Source: Novosphingobium percolationis
GTDB taxonomy: Bacteria; Pseudomonadota; Alphaproteobacteria; Sphingomonadales; Sphingomonadaceae
Direction: 5' to 3'
Assembly: GCF_020179425.1 (NCBI RefSeq)
Contig: NZ_JAILYM010000002.1
Span: 124,001 to 188,000 of the forward strand
DNA length: 64,000 nt
A program made the position numbers and the translations under genes. The notes under the pieces were generated by a model. The model was not told the DNA's origin, did no database searches, and was given only the letters and a program-made list of their open reading frames with translations. Position 1 is the first letter of the stretch. Every line of letters starts with the position of its first letter. Below are positions 1-11,552 of the stretch, piece by piece.

Positions 1-2
1 AT

Positions 3-728
3 GATGAGGGCATTCGTGCCGGTCTTCAGCCCTTTGGCGGGCGTCCGTGGTTCGCACCCTTCCTGGCCGATGCCGTGGCGCAAGGGTCGGATGGGACGGC
101 GCTCGTGGATGTGGTGGCGAGGGCCCGGCTGACGCCGGTTGCCCGCACCGCGATCGTCGCTCGCCTGCTGCCGTTGCTGATCAAGCGCGGACGCATCGCC
201 GATGCAGGGCGCATTGCGCGGCTGCTTGACGGGATCGATGCGCAAGCGCTCGACGATGCGGGATTTTCGGTCGGGACGACGGATCCGCGCCTTGCGCCGT
301 TGAACTGGACGCTGGCCGAAGGACCGATCGTTTCGGCAAGGATCGCGCGGTCCGGCAGCCTCGCTATCGACGTCGCGCCCGAACAGACCGGCCTTGCCGC
401 CGAACGGGTCATGCTGCTGGCGCCCGGTGCCTACGTCGTTCGGCAGAAGCTGTCCTTTCCTGTGGGGCAGGATCCGGCCTCGCTACGTTGGGACGTTCGG
501 TGCTTGGACGAGCGCGAAGGTGCCAAAGTCCGTCCGCCGATCTGGCAGAACCTGGCGCCGGTCCACCCTGTGCAAGCAACCTATATGGCGCAGATCTCCA
601 TTCCGCCCGGGTGCGCTGCGCAGCGCTGGCGTCTGGTAGCTTCGGGCGGCGCGAGCGTCGCGCAGGCGCATCTTCTGCATTTCTCGATCGTCGGGAACCC
701 TCCTCGCAAGCTCGACGAGCACTTCTAA
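3..728 (+). CDS. Hypothetical protein, 5' end outside window
   Basis: The reading frame is open from the window edge, so the start lies upstream; about 241 residues are visible. I do not recognise the family. The first 80 or so visible residues are Ala/Leu/Arg-rich and look helical, like the end of a repeat or solenoid region. The rest is beta-rich with regular hydrophobic spacing (for example GAYVVRQKLSFPVG and RWRLVASGGA), as in a small carbohydrate-binding-like sandwich; that reading is an inference. The stop is 14 bases before glmS on the same strand, so the gene probably belongs to the same polysaccharide transcription unit and may have a role in envelope polysaccharide assembly. No transmembrane segment is seen in the visible part. 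Confidence 0.75.
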   Translation, partial: DEGIRAGLQPFGGRPWFAPFLADAVAQGSDGTALVDVVARARLTPVARTAIVARLLPLLIKRGRIADAGRIARLLDGIDAQALDDAGFSVGTTDPRLAPLNWTLAEGPIVSARIARSGSLAIDVAPEQTGLAAERVMLLAPGAYVVRQKLSFPVGQDPASLRWDVRCLDEREGAKVRPPIWQNLAPVHPVQATYMAQISIPPGCAAQRWRLVASGGASVAQAHLLHFSIVGNPPRKLDEHF

Positions 729-742
729 CAAGGGCCTGAATC

Positions 743-2562
<1,820 letters not shown>

Positions 2563-2566
<4 letters not shown>

Positions 2567-2793
2567 GCCGGACTGCGATGATGTCGATGCGTTCGCGCCA
2601 ATGGGACATGGAGATGGCGCAGGCGCGCCAGGAAAGCGACGAGATCCGCAAGGAGCAGGTCGTGTCCATCATCCACGACCTGATGCGCCGCCACCAGATC
2701 ACGCTCGACCGGATCGCCGCCCCGCGCCCCCTGGATGCGGGCGACCATGCGACTTTGGCCACGACGGGCCTTTGCAACGGAATTCCGGCATGA
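2563..2793 (+). CDS. Small hypothetical protein coupled between glmS and wecB
   Basis: A 76-aa ORF of unknown function. Its ATG overlaps the glmS stop as ATGA, and its own stop overlaps the wecB start as ATGA, an arrangement strongly suggestive of translational coupling and a real gene. The N-terminal 50 residues are rich in Met, Gln, Arg and Glu and look like one long amphipathic helix ([19 protein letters not shown]); the tail is unstructured. There is no signal peptide or membrane segment. It could be a small partner or regulator of one of the two flanking enzymes, but nothing in the sequence proves this. Confidence 0.7.
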
Positions 2794-3926
2794 CGAAAAC
2801 GATCCGTGTTCTTTCGGTGTTCGGCACAAGGCCCGAAGCCATCAAGATGGCGCCGGTAGTCAAGGCGCTGGCGGCCTGTGCGGACATCGACGCGCGCGTC
2901 TGCGTGACGGCGCAGCATCGCGAAATGCTCGATCAGGTGCTTGGCCTGTTCGAGATCCGTCCCGATTATGACCTGAACCTCATGAGATCGGGGCAGGACC
3001 TGACCGATATCACGGCGGGCGTGCTGGCGGGCCTGCGGCCCGTGCTGGCGGAGTTCGCGCCCGATCTGGTGCTGGTCCACGGCGATACGACGACCACGCT
3101 GGGGGCGTCGCTGGCAGCGTACTACCAGCGCATTCCGGTCGGCCATGTCGAGGCGGGGCTACGGACGGGGAACATCCTTTCGCCCTGGCCGGAGGAGATC
3201 AATCGCAAGATCGCGGGCGCGGTCGCGCGGCTGCACTTTGCGCCGACCGAGCGGTCGCGCGCGAACCTGCTGGCCGAGAACGTCGCGGAGGCAGCGATCC
3301 ATGTGACCGGCAACACGGTGATCGACGCGCTGCAGGACGTGGTCCGGCGCATCGGGCAGGACGCCGCGCTGGAGGCGGACCTGGCAAGCCGGTTCGCGCT
3401 CGATCCCGCCCGGCGCTTGGTGCTGGTGACGGGCCACCGGCGCGAGAGCTTCGGCGATGGGTTCGAGCAGATCTGCGCAGGCCTGGCGCGACTGGCGATG
3501 CGCGACGATATCCAGATCGTCTATCCGGTCCACCTCAATCCCAACGTCCGGGGCCCGGTAGAGCGCACGCTGGGCGGCCTGCGCAATGTCCGGCTCATCG
3601 CGCCGCAGGATTACCTGCCGTTCGTCTACCTGATGAACCGCGCGAGCGTGATCCTGACGGATTCGGGCGGCGTGCAGGAAGAAGCCCCGTCGCTGGGCAA
3701 GCCCGTGCTCGTCATGCGCGATACGACCGAGCGGCCCGAGGCGGTCGAGGCGGGCACCGTGCGGCTGGTCGGCACGAATGCCGACCTGATCGTCTCCTCG
3801 GTCGCCCAACTGCTGGACGAGCGGGCGGCCTACGAAGCGATGAGCTTTGCTCACAATCCTTATGGCGATGGCGCGGCATCGGCCCGCATCGTCGCGGCGA
3901 TCCGTGCCTGGGCCGCCACGGCCTGA
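2790..3926 (+). CDS. wecB: UDP-N-acetylglucosamine 2-epimerase (non-hydrolysing)
   Basis: Converts UDP-GlcNAc to UDP-ManNAc in the cytoplasm, the precursor for ManNAcA-containing surface glycans. The 378 residues match the family length. Recognisable motifs are [12 protein letters not shown] near the N-terminus, [19 protein letters not shown], the TGHRRES segment around residue 215, and [16 protein letters not shown] with DTTERPE in the C-terminal UDP-binding half. The start is the ATG that overlaps the preceding small ORF stop. An ATG further upstream in the same frame would lie inside that ORF and is not needed. The wecC gene follows after 35 bases. Confidence 0.96.
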   Translation: MTKTIRVLSVFGTRPEAIKMAPVVKALAACADIDARVCVTAQHREMLDQVLGLFEIRPDYDLNLMRSGQDLTDITAGVLAGLRPVLAEFAPDLVLVHGDTTTTLGASLAAYYQRIPVGHVEAGLRTGNILSPWPEEINRKIAGAVARLHFAPTERSRANLLAENVAEAAIHVTGNTVIDALQDVVRRIGQDAALEADLASRFALDPARRLVLVTGHRRESFGDGFEQICAGLARLAMRDDIQIVYPVHLNPNVRGPVERTLGGLRNVRLIAPQDYLPFVYLMNRASVILTDSGGVQEEAPSLGKPVLVMRDTTERPEAVEAGTVRLVGTNADLIVSSVAQLLDERAAYEAMSFAHNPYGDGAASARIVAAIRAWAATA

Positions 3927-3961
3927 CGCCCCCTTCCTTCATCCGGGACACTTCCGACGCC

Positions 3962-5224
3962 ATGAAACGTACCTTCGATACCATTTCGGTCATCGGGCTG
4001 GGCTATATCGGCCTGCCGACCGCCGCCATGTTCGCTTCGCGCCAGATCAAGGTGATCGGCGTGGACGTGAACCCCCACGCCGTCGCCACCATCAACCGGG
4101 GCGAGATCCACATCGTCGAGCCCGATCTCGACATCGTCGTGCAGGCGGTGGTGCAGGGCGGGCTGCTGCGCGCGACGACCGTTCCGGAACCGGCCGAGGC
4201 GTTCCTCGTGGCCGTGCCCACGCCGTTTGTGGGCGACGGGCACGAAGCCGATCTCAGCTACATCAAGGCGGCCACGCTGGCGATTGCGCCGGTGCTGCAG
4301 CCGGGCAACCTGGTGGTGCTGGAATCGACCTCGCCCGTAGGGGCCACCGAACAGATGGCGCAATGGCTGGCGCAGGCCCGCCCCGACCTGACCTTTCCGC
4401 AAGACTTGGGGGAAGAATCCGACATCCGCATCGCGCATTGTCCGGAGCGCGTGCTGCCGGGCAAGGTCATGCAGGAACTGATCCACAACGACCGCGTGAT
4501 CGGTGGCCTGACGCCGCGCTGCTCGCAGGCGGCGGTGGCGCTCTATCGTCACTTCGTCGAAGGCGAATGCGTCGTCACCAATGCCCGCACGGCGGAAATG
4601 GCGAAGCTCACCGAAAACAGCTTCCGCGACGTCAACATCGCTTTCGCCAACGAACTGTCGATGATCTGCGACCGGCTGGGGATCGACGTGTGGGAACTGA
4701 TCGCGCTCGCCAACCGGCACCCGCGCGTCAACATCCTGCAGCCGGGGCCGGGCGTCGGCGGGCACTGCATCGCGGTCGACCCATGGTTCATCGTTTCGCG
4801 CACGCCGGACCTTGCACGCCTGATCGGGACGGCGCGCGAAGTGAACGATGCCAAGCCACACTGGGTGCTGGCGAAAGTGGATGCGGCGATCGCGGCGCAT
4901 CTGGCCTCGCACCCCGGCGTGCAGGCCGGCGACGTGACGCTCGCGTGCTATGGCCTGGCGTTCAAGCCCGACATCGACGACTTGCGCGAAAGTCCCGCGC
5001 TGGAGATCGCAGGGCAGCTGGCCAAGCGGCATCCGGGGCCGGTGCTGGTGGTCGACCCCAACATCGAAGAAGCGCCCGCCGTTCTCGCAGGGGCGCGTCT
5101 GGTCGGCGAGGAACAGGCGCGCGATCTGGCTGACGTCCATGTGATGCTGGTGGATCACCGGCCGTTCAAGGGCCGTCCGGCGCCACGCGGCCAATGCGTC
5201 GATACCCGCGGAGTCTGGTCGTGA
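3962..5224 (+). CDS. wecC: UDP-N-acetyl-D-mannosamine dehydrogenase
   Basis: NAD-dependent oxidation of UDP-ManNAc to UDP-ManNAcA, the step after WecB. The 420-aa protein has the Rossmann motif GLGYIGLPTA at residues 12-21, the central helix segment with TENSFRDVNIAFANEL, and the catalytic region GPGVGGHCIAVDP with the nucleophilic Cys at residue 269. The segment ANRHPRVNILQPGPG matches WecC rather than UDP-glucose dehydrogenases. The last domain (about 320-415) is the UDP-binding C-terminal domain. A GTGA overlap connects it with the next glycosyltransferase. Together with glmS and wecB it predicts a ManNAcA residue in the polysaccharide. Confidence 0.95.
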   Translation: MKRTFDTISVIGLGYIGLPTAAMFASRQIKVIGVDVNPHAVATINRGEIHIVEPDLDIVVQAVVQGGLLRATTVPEPAEAFLVAVPTPFVGDGHEADLSYIKAATLAIAPVLQPGNLVVLESTSPVGATEQMAQWLAQARPDLTFPQDLGEESDIRIAHCPERVLPGKVMQELIHNDRVIGGLTPRCSQAAVALYRHFVEGECVVTNARTAEMAKLTENSFRDVNIAFANELSMICDRLGIDVWELIALANRHPRVNILQPGPGVGGHCIAVDPWFIVSRTPDLARLIGTAREVNDAKPHWVLAKVDAAIAAHLASHPGVQAGDVTLACYGLAFKPDIDDLRESPALEIAGQLAKRHPGPVLVVDPNIEEAPAVLAGARLVGEEQARDLADVHVMLVDHRPFKGRPAPRGQCVDTRGVWS

Positions 5225-6357
5225 CGGCGGCGGCAGTGCCGGGCGAACGTCTGCGCGTGCTGCTGTTCGGCCCGCCCTATGGCCAATCCATCCCGCGCGG
5301 AGCGGGGGGCGGGACAGGGGGCTACACGCGCAACATGGAAGTCTATGAGCGCCAGCTGGCCAGCGACGAGGTCGAACTGATCCCGCTGTTCCATACCGTG
5401 CGGGGGCAGGACAGCGGGATCAAGGCGCTGTTCCCGGTGCGGTTCGCGATCGATTTTCTGCGCATGGTGCGAGCCTTGCTGCGCCACCGTCCAGATGCGG
5501 TGCATTGTCTGGCGCGCTACCACGAGGCGCTGCCGCGCGAGGCGCTGCTGGCTGCGCTATGCCGGGTGTTCGGCACGCCGCTGGTCTACGACATCAAGGC
5601 GCCGCTGTTCATCGATGCCTATCGCGCGCGGGGCCGCGCCTACCGGTTTCTGGTCGATCGGATCATGTCCAGCACTGCTGCGGTGCTGGCGGAAGGGCAG
5701 CTCTATCTGCCCTTTCTCAAGAGCCAGTTCGGCCGCGATGGCGTGCTGTTCCCCAACTTCGTGCCTGATGCCGAAGTGCCGGAAACGATCGTGCCACGAC
5801 TGATGGGCGACCCGCTGCGTGTTCTGTTCGTCGGCTTCTGCCATCCCAACAAGGGGGTCATCGAGGCGTTCGATGGATGTCGCCGCCTGGCCGCGCAAGG
5901 TGTCGCCGTGCATCTGACCGTGATCGGCGCGGAAACGCCCGAATTCGCCAACCACGCAGACAGCCAGCCACCGATCGCGGGCTTCGTCTGCGATCGGCGG
6001 GGGCGCCAGCCCCATGAAGAGGTCCGCGCCGCGCTGGACGCGCACGACGTGTTCTGCCTGCCGAGCAGGAGCGAAGGACATTCCAACGCGGTGACCGAGG
6101 CGATGATGAGCGGCATGGTGGTCGCTTGCTCACGGGTCGGCCTGCTGGAGCCCGTGGTCGAGGAGCGCGGTGGCTATTTCATCGATGAGCTGAGTGCCGA
6201 TGGCGTGGCCGCGACACTCGCGGCGATCCATCGCGACCCCTCAGAGGCACGTCGACGCGGCCAGTTTGCCTACGACAAGGTCCGGCGCGAATTCACCGCC
6301 AGCGTGGCGCGAGCGCGCATCGCGTGTGTCTATCGCGATATTGCACGCAAGCACTGA
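5221..6357 (+). CDS. Glycosyltransferase family 4 protein
   Basis: Predicted cytoplasmic retaining glycosyltransferase with a GT-B fold, 378 aa. The N-terminal half begins RLRVLLFGPPYGQ and contains a glycine-rich loop GAGGGTGGYTRN typical of the acceptor-side domain. The C-terminal half has the GT4 donor signature LPSRSEGHSNAVTEAMMSG, with the paired glutamates of the EX7E motif. I chose the GTG that overlaps the wecC stop; an ATG 27 bases upstream is in frame but overlaps wecC more. The donor sugar cannot be read from the sequence. Its place after wecC suggests it transfers a sugar of the same repeat unit. Confidence 0.88.
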   Translation: MTAAAVPGERLRVLLFGPPYGQSIPRGAGGGTGGYTRNMEVYERQLASDEVELIPLFHTVRGQDSGIKALFPVRFAIDFLRMVRALLRHRPDAVHCLARYHEALPREALLAALCRVFGTPLVYDIKAPLFIDAYRARGRAYRFLVDRIMSSTAAVLAEGQLYLPFLKSQFGRDGVLFPNFVPDAEVPETIVPRLMGDPLRVLFVGFCHPNKGVIEAFDGCRRLAAQGVAVHLTVIGAETPEFANHADSQPPIAGFVCDRRGRQPHEEVRAALDAHDVFCLPSRSEGHSNAVTEAMMSGMVVACSRVGLLEPVVEERGGYFIDELSADGVAATLAAIHRDPSEARRRGQFAYDKVRREFTASVARARIACVYRDIARKH

Positions 6358-6368
6358 AGGGGGCAAAC

Positions 6369-7721
6369 GTGGCAGCGATTAACGCATCGCCCCTTCGGGA
6401 CGCACCGGGCACCGCCGTCGCAGGCCGTTTCTTGGCCCGATCGGATCGGCACGGCGCGATCGACAAGACAGATCTTCCCGCACGCATCCTTGCGGTCATC
6501 TGCCTGCTGAACATCAACGGCGTCATGTGGATGGTGTTCGATCAGGAAGCCCTGGTCTCGTTCGCCATGCTGGGCTCGGCCCTGTTCCTGGTGATCTTCG
6601 TCGGCCGGCGCGCTTGGTCGCTGCCGTTCTCCCTGCTGATGGGGGCGCTGGCGACATATCTGGCGCTTGGTGTGATGTTCTCGGGCGCCAGCGCGACCGT
6701 CGACGATCCCGCGCACTACGTCCGGGCCTACGGCGGGACGCTTGTCGTGTTGTGGGGGGCGGTGGGCTATGCGGCCAGCCTGGTCGATGACGACAGGCGC
6801 GCGCTTTCGTTCCTGCTGTTCGTGAGGGGCGCGCTGCTGGTGGCAGCGGCATCGGTTTGGTTCTCTCCGATCCTGTACCGGTATTACGCCAATCTACCGC
6901 GCGCGTTCTCGTTTGAAGAAAGAATGGGCGGGTTCTTCGCGAACCCCAACGAAGCGGCGATGGTATCGGTGTTTGCCGTGGTGTTCGTGCAGGAATTGCC
7001 GTTTCGCAATCGGCTGATCCAGTGGCTGGGGCTGCTGGTGTCGTCGGTAGCCGTGTTCCTGACCTTTTCGAAGACCGGCATGACGTGCGTGATCGTCTAT
7101 CTGGCCTGGAGTCTGATGCGCAAGGCAAAGGGATTTGGTCTGATCCTGCTGCCTCTCGTCGCGGTGGTGGCGATCCTCCTGGTGCAGGATCCGGACGGCA
7201 TTCTGCGCGGCATAGCAGAAAGTCCCGCTTTGCAGCTCGGTGCGGCGCAGCAGAGCCGGGTGCTTGCGATCGGCGATATTCTTGGCGGGCAGATCGACGA
7301 GGAGACCACGACCGGCCGCACCTATCTTTGGCAGCTGGCTGCGGCGCGGGCGTGGGAGACCTTTCCCCTGGGCAACGGCCTGGGAAGCGGCCACCACATG
7401 GTCGGCGGGCTGTTGGAAGCGGGCGTTTGGCAAGGGGCGCACAACACCTTCCTGATGATGTGGAGCGAAAGCGGGGTTCTGCCGGTCCTGTTGCTGATTG
7501 CTGCAATGATGGCGGCGCTGTCGAACACGCTGCGTCATCCGCTGTGGCATCTCTTGCTGCCCACGCTGATCGTGCTGCTGGTCGATATGATGGCGACACA
7601 TACCGCGCTTTCGACGCGATACCACAACATGGTGATGGCTCTCGCGATGGGCCTTGCCGTCCGCGCGCGACAGTCGGCCGGTGGCGTTGAAACCGGGCTT
7701 CTCGGCACGAGATATCCATGA
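6369..7721 (+). CDS. O-antigen ligase / polymerase family membrane protein
   Basis: An inner-membrane protein of 450 aa with about 10-12 hydrophobic segments, starting after a cytoplasmic N-terminus of some 40 residues. The large periplasmic loop region near residues 310-380 carries TTTGRTYLWQ, GNGLGSG and AHNTFLMMW, the pattern of the Wzy_C/O-antigen ligase family in which the His-rich loop is important for activity. It would polymerise or transfer undecaprenyl-linked glycan in the periplasm. The GTG start follows AAGGGGG at good spacing; an in-frame ATG 45 bases upstream would overlap the previous gene and has no such site. Ligase (WaaL) and polymerase (Wzy) cannot be told apart here. Confidence 0.85.
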   Translation: MAAINASPLRDAPGTAVAGRFLARSDRHGAIDKTDLPARILAVICLLNINGVMWMVFDQEALVSFAMLGSALFLVIFVGRRAWSLPFSLLMGALATYLALGVMFSGASATVDDPAHYVRAYGGTLVVLWGAVGYAASLVDDDRRALSFLLFVRGALLVAAASVWFSPILYRYYANLPRAFSFEERMGGFFANPNEAAMVSVFAVVFVQELPFRNRLIQWLGLLVSSVAVFLTFSKTGMTCVIVYLAWSLMRKAKGFGLILLPLVAVVAILLVQDPDGILRGIAESPALQLGAAQQSRVLAIGDILGGQIDEETTTGRTYLWQLAAARAWETFPLGNGLGSGHHMVGGLLEAGVWQGAHNTFLMMWSESGVLPVLLLIAAMMAALSNTLRHPLWHLLLPTLIVLLVDMMATHTALSTRYHNMVMALAMGLAVRARQSAGGVETGLLGTRYP

Positions 7722-8920
7722 ATACGTCTGCAAGCAGCCCATTGCTGCGCCGCGTCTTCCAGGATGCGGCGATAACATTCCTTTCGACGGTTCTCGTCCA
7801 GGCGGTGACGTTCGGAATATCGGCCGCTTCGGGGTTGATACTCGACGTCCACGCATTCGCGCGGCTCAGCATCATCGTTGCGACGCTCATGCTGTCGAGC
7901 GGTCTGATGGAGTTCGGCCTGAACGCCACGGCAACGAAATTCCATGGCGACACGCGCGACGAAAGCTATCTTGGCCTTGCCTTCGCGGTCCGGTTCGCGC
8001 TGGTTCCCGTGGGGGTGGCGGTCGGCGGGACCGTATGGGCGTGCGGGTGGGCCGACATCGGTCTGGGCATTGCCATCGGGCCGATCCTGAACATCTGGAA
8101 CGGGATGCGCGCCGCTGATCAGGCGCGGCAGGATTATGCAAGCTTCGCCCGCCTGAGCATCGTGTTCGCCCTGGTGCGCGCCGCGGGCGGGGTTGCCGCG
8201 CTGTTGCTGCGGGCGGACGTGGCGTGGGTGGCGCTGGCGGTCTATGCCTTTCCGGTCCTGGCGTTGAGCGGCTCTGCATCGGGCAAGTTCGTGCGACGCG
8301 CCTTTTCGGCGCCACGTCCGCAGTTGCAGGGCGTCGCTCGCTATGCCGCCCACGTCCATCTGAACGCCATTGCCTTCATCGCGGTGCCCTATGTTCCGCA
8401 GTACGTCATCGCATCAAGGCTCGATGCCACGGCGGTCGGTACCTACGGCTTGATCGTGACGTTCACGGCGCCGGTTTCGTTGCTGGTCTATTCGGTGCGC
8501 AGCGTCTTGCTGCCGCACATGCTGGGCGCGGCATCGCAGGTCGAACGCCTGATGTGGAGCAGGCGCGGCCTGATGCTGATTATGGCCGTATGGGCCGGGC
8601 TGCTGGCGGGCGGGGGCCTGGTCGCGGCGGGGCTCGACATGGTCTACCGGCATCGCTTCCCGCAACTGGAACAGGTCTTCCTGTTGTATTTCTTCGGGTA
8701 TTCGGGCGCGGCGGCGATCGGCTTCTACAGCCTGAGCGTACACACACGAGGCGTGCCACATCTGGCCAGCGCTCTGGGCGCCATCAAGCTCCTGGTCCTC
8801 GTTCCCGCCGTCCTGCTCTGCGGTGCTGACCTCAAGCTGATAGTCTCGGTCGTTGCGGCCATCATGATCGTGTTCGAAACGATCCTCGCGCTGTTGATTT
8901 ACAGAAAGCAAAGCACATGA
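7718..8920 (+). CDS. Polysaccharide flippase-like membrane protein (Wzx/MATE-like)
   Basis: A 400-aa protein with around 12 hydrophobic helices and few charged residues between them, typical of the polysaccharide biosynthesis (Wzx, MOP) exporter family. The first helices include TFLSTVLVQAVTFGISAASG and a segment SSGLMEFGLNATATKF, like the GLxxxxTxF pattern at the start of such flippases. It is expected to move lipid-linked repeat units across the inner membrane. The ATG overlaps the stop of the ligase/polymerase gene (ATGA) and its stop overlaps the next glycosyltransferase start, so the three genes are translationally coupled. Confidence 0.82.
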   Translation: MNTSASSPLLRRVFQDAAITFLSTVLVQAVTFGISAASGLILDVHAFARLSIIVATLMLSSGLMEFGLNATATKFHGDTRDESYLGLAFAVRFALVPVGVAVGGTVWACGWADIGLGIAIGPILNIWNGMRAADQARQDYASFARLSIVFALVRAAGGVAALLLRADVAWVALAVYAFPVLALSGSASGKFVRRAFSAPRPQLQGVARYAAHVHLNAIAFIAVPYVPQYVIASRLDATAVGTYGLIVTFTAPVSLLVYSVRSVLLPHMLGAASQVERLMWSRRGLMLIMAVWAGLLAGGGLVAAGLDMVYRHRFPQLEQVFLLYFFGYSGAAAIGFYSLSVHTRGVPHLASALGAIKLLVLVPAVLLCGADLKLIVSVVAAIMIVFETILALLIYRKQST

Positions 8921-10077
8921 AAGTCGTGATGGTCGGAGACTACCCGGAGCCGGGGAAGCGGATTTCCGGCGGCGTCGAGCGGGTCATCGACACCTTGTTG
9001 CCCGAACTCGCGCGCACGGTCGACCTGACCCTGATCGTGCCAGCTGCCAGCCAGGATGCGACCTGCGACCACCGTGGCGTGCGGACGATCTACATGCAGC
9101 GCGCCCGCCCCGGTTCCTTGCATTACTGGACCTCGGACGCCGTCAGGCTTGCCCGCATGGTCGAGAACCTGCGTCCCGATATCGTTCACCTGCAAGGCGT
9201 CGCGGGGATCGGAAGGCTTGTCAGCTGCCCCCGCATCCTGACGGTCCATGGTTTTCTCCACAAGGACATGGTCGCTTCGGCGCGAGGCATCGGCGCAGGC
9301 CTGTTGGCGCGGCACCTTGCAGGGCAAGTCATCCGCATCGTGGAGAAGCGAGCCCGCCGCCGGATCGGACACGTGATCTCCATCAATCCCTACGTTCAGG
9401 AGGCGCTGCCCGACATTGCCCGCCTCGAGCGCTACCCGATCCCCAATCCGCTTGATCCCGTGTTCGTCACGCAGGACCGCGAAACCTGTCCATCTCGCGC
9501 GCGGCATATTGTTTCGGTCGGACGGATCGGCCCACGCAAGAACACGCTGGCGGTCATCGTTGCCGCTGCGAAGGTCATGAGGCACGATCCGGACGCGAGC
9601 CTGACCATTTGCGGCGACGCCTCGGACGATGCCTACTTCGCGAAATGCAACGATTTCATCGCCGCCGAAGGGCTGACGGGTCGTATCCGGATGGCCGGCA
9701 ATTTGTCGTCTTCGGAACTGGCTGCCCTGCTCGACCGTGCTTCTTGCCTGGTAATGGCCTCGCGCCAGGAAACCGCGCCGATGGCGATCGCCGAGGCGCA
9801 GGCGCGCGGGGTTGCGGTGGTCGCCCCGAAAGCCTTCGGCATTCCCTACATGATCGAGCCGGGGGTGAACGGGCTGTTCTGGCCGGTGGACGATCCCGCC
9901 GCGCAGGCCACGATGCTTGCGCGCGCGCTGGACCACGCCTGGGATCGTGTCGCGATTGCCCGGGTCGCGCGTGAAACCTACGGTGCGCGCGATGTCGCGG
10001 CCCGGACGCTGGAGGCCTACCGCGCCGTGCTGGGCGGCCGCAGCGACGTGCGCCGGGATCTCGCACACCAGCGCTGA
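8917..10077 (+). CDS. Glycosyltransferase family 4 protein
   Basis: A 386-aa GT-B glycosyltransferase, probably cytoplasmic and acting on the same glycan. The N-terminus MKVVMVGDYPEPGKRISGG has the GT4 pattern with a glycine loop. The donor domain begins around residue 195 (SVGRIGPRKNTLAVIVAA) and holds ASRQETAPMAIAEAQARG, with the two glutamates of the EX7E motif, then PYMIEPGVNGLFWP. The ATG overlaps the flippase stop. It is the last gene of the tightly coupled block; 122 bases with an inverted repeat separate it from the next gene. Confidence 0.88.
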   Translation: MKVVMVGDYPEPGKRISGGVERVIDTLLPELARTVDLTLIVPAASQDATCDHRGVRTIYMQRARPGSLHYWTSDAVRLARMVENLRPDIVHLQGVAGIGRLVSCPRILTVHGFLHKDMVASARGIGAGLLARHLAGQVIRIVEKRARRRIGHVISINPYVQEALPDIARLERYPIPNPLDPVFVTQDRETCPSRARHIVSVGRIGPRKNTLAVIVAAAKVMRHDPDASLTICGDASDDAYFAKCNDFIAAEGLTGRIRMAGNLSSSELAALLDRASCLVMASRQETAPMAIAEAQARGVAVVAPKAFGIPYMIEPGVNGLFWPVDDPAAQATMLARALDHAWDRVAIARVARETYGARDVAARTLEAYRAVLGGRSDVRRDLAHQR

Positions 10078-10094
10078 ACTCTTCCGCAATCTGA

Positions 10095-10129
10095 CGCCTG
10101 ATCCGACCCGCATTCGGGGTCGTCAGGCG
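10095..10129 (+). terminator. Strong inverted repeat between two glycosyltransferase genes
   Basis: CGCCTGA (10095-10101) pairs with TCAGGCG (10123-10129), and CGACCC (10104-10109) with GGGTCG (10117-10122), leaving a 7-base loop and a 2-base bulge. There is no T-run afterwards, so it is not a classical intrinsic terminator. It could partly stop transcription or stabilise the upstream message. Confidence 0.5.
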
Positions 10130-10199
10130 AAACCTCTGCATCGTGCTCCCCCCTGCAGGGCGGGAGGGCGACGCTTGATGTCGGCTGGACCTGAACCAG

Positions 10200-11423
10200 A
10201 TGCATATCCTTTTCCTTTCGGACAACTTCGCGCCCGAAGTGAACGCGCCTGCCAGCAGGACGTTCGAGCATTGCCGTGAATGGGTGCGTGCCGGCCATCG
10301 CGTCACCGTTATCACCTGCGCCCCCAATTTTCCCAAGGGCGCGGTGTTCGGCGGTTACCGCAACCGGCTGTGGCAGCGCGAGGACATGGCCGGAATCACG
10401 GTGATCCGGGTGTGGAGCTATATCGCGCGCAACGAAGGCTTCGCGAAGCGTATCCTCGATTACCTCAGCTACATGGTCACAGCGTTTCTCGCCGCCCTGT
10501 TCGTGCGGCGGGTCGATGTGATCGTGGGTACGTCACCGCAATTCTTCACGGCTTGCGCAGCCTGTGCGGTCAGCGTGGTCAAGCGTCGGCCGTGGGTGTT
10601 CGAACTGCGCGACATATGGCCGGAATCGATCCGTGCCGTCGGTGCGATGAAGAAGGAATACGTGCTCGATCGCCTCGAAGCGCTCGAACTGTTCCTCTAT
10701 CGCAAGGCGACGGCGATCGTGACCGTCACCCATGCTTTCCGCGAAAACCTGATCAGGCGTGGTATCGATGCTGGCAAGGTCCACGTCGTCACCAACGGTG
10801 CGGACACCGCTCGCTTCGTGGCCATGGACAAGGACGTTGCGCTGGAACAAGCGCTTGGCCTGCGCGACAAGTTCGTGCTCGGTTACATCGGAACCCATGG
10901 CATGGCGCACGGGCTGGACACGCTGATCGACGCGGCGGTCCTGCTCAAGCAGGCTTCGTGGGCGCAGGATTGCCGCCTGATGCTGCTGGGCGACGGCGCG
11001 CATCGTGCGCGCCTCGTGCGGCGGGCGCACGATCTGGGTCTCGACAATGTGGTGTTCGTCGACACCGTGCCGAAGGAGCAGGTGGTGCGATACTGGTCGA
11101 TCCTCGATGCGTCGATCATCCATCTGACGAAGAACGATCTGTTCAGAACCGTCATTCCCTCCAAGCTGTTCGAGTGCATGGCCATGGCGATTCCCGTGCT
11201 GCACGGGGTGGAGGGGGAATCGGCCGATATCGTGAAGCGTCACGACGTCGGTCTGACGTTCGAGCCGGAGAACCCCGAAGCGCTGTGCGAGGCCGTGCGA
11301 CGGCTGTTCCACGACGCTGTGCTGCGCGAGCGCTTCAAGCGGAACGGTCCGCACGCTGCGCACACGTATGATCGGGCGGTCCTTGCGCAACAGATGCTCG
11401 CGCAGATGGAGCGGCTCGTCTGA
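10200..11423 (+). CDS. Glycosyltransferase family 4, WbuB-like
   Basis: A 407-aa glycosyltransferase. The beginning (MHILFLSDNFAPEVNAPASR, then WVRAGHRVTVITCAPNFPKG) and the segment WVFELRDIWPESIRAVGAMK closely follow the WbuB/WbpY-type family that adds acetamido sugars such as FucNAc to O-antigen units. The donor-site region has IPSKLFECMAMAIPVLHG with the conserved FE pair. It has its own upstream spacer of 122 bases, so it may be transcribed separately or by read-through of the hairpin above. It is the last recognisable polysaccharide gene of the block. Confidence 0.87.
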   Translation: MHILFLSDNFAPEVNAPASRTFEHCREWVRAGHRVTVITCAPNFPKGAVFGGYRNRLWQREDMAGITVIRVWSYIARNEGFAKRILDYLSYMVTAFLAALFVRRVDVIVGTSPQFFTACAACAVSVVKRRPWVFELRDIWPESIRAVGAMKKEYVLDRLEALELFLYRKATAIVTVTHAFRENLIRRGIDAGKVHVVTNGADTARFVAMDKDVALEQALGLRDKFVLGYIGTHGMAHGLDTLIDAAVLLKQASWAQDCRLMLLGDGAHRARLVRRAHDLGLDNVVFVDTVPKEQVVRYWSILDASIIHLTKNDLFRTVIPSKLFECMAMAIPVLHGVEGESADIVKRHDVGLTFEPENPEALCEAVRRLFHDAVLRERFKRNGPHAAHTYDRAVLAQQMLAQMERLV

Positions 11424-11552
11424 AACCGTCCCGGGCCGTGCGTGAGCCAGTCGTGCAGGGGCCTTGCGACAGCGGCATAGCCCTTTTGGTTCATGGGCTT
11501 CCTGCCAGTTTGCCACTAGAGGATTTTACGAAGATGTTTGGGGAATTGGGTT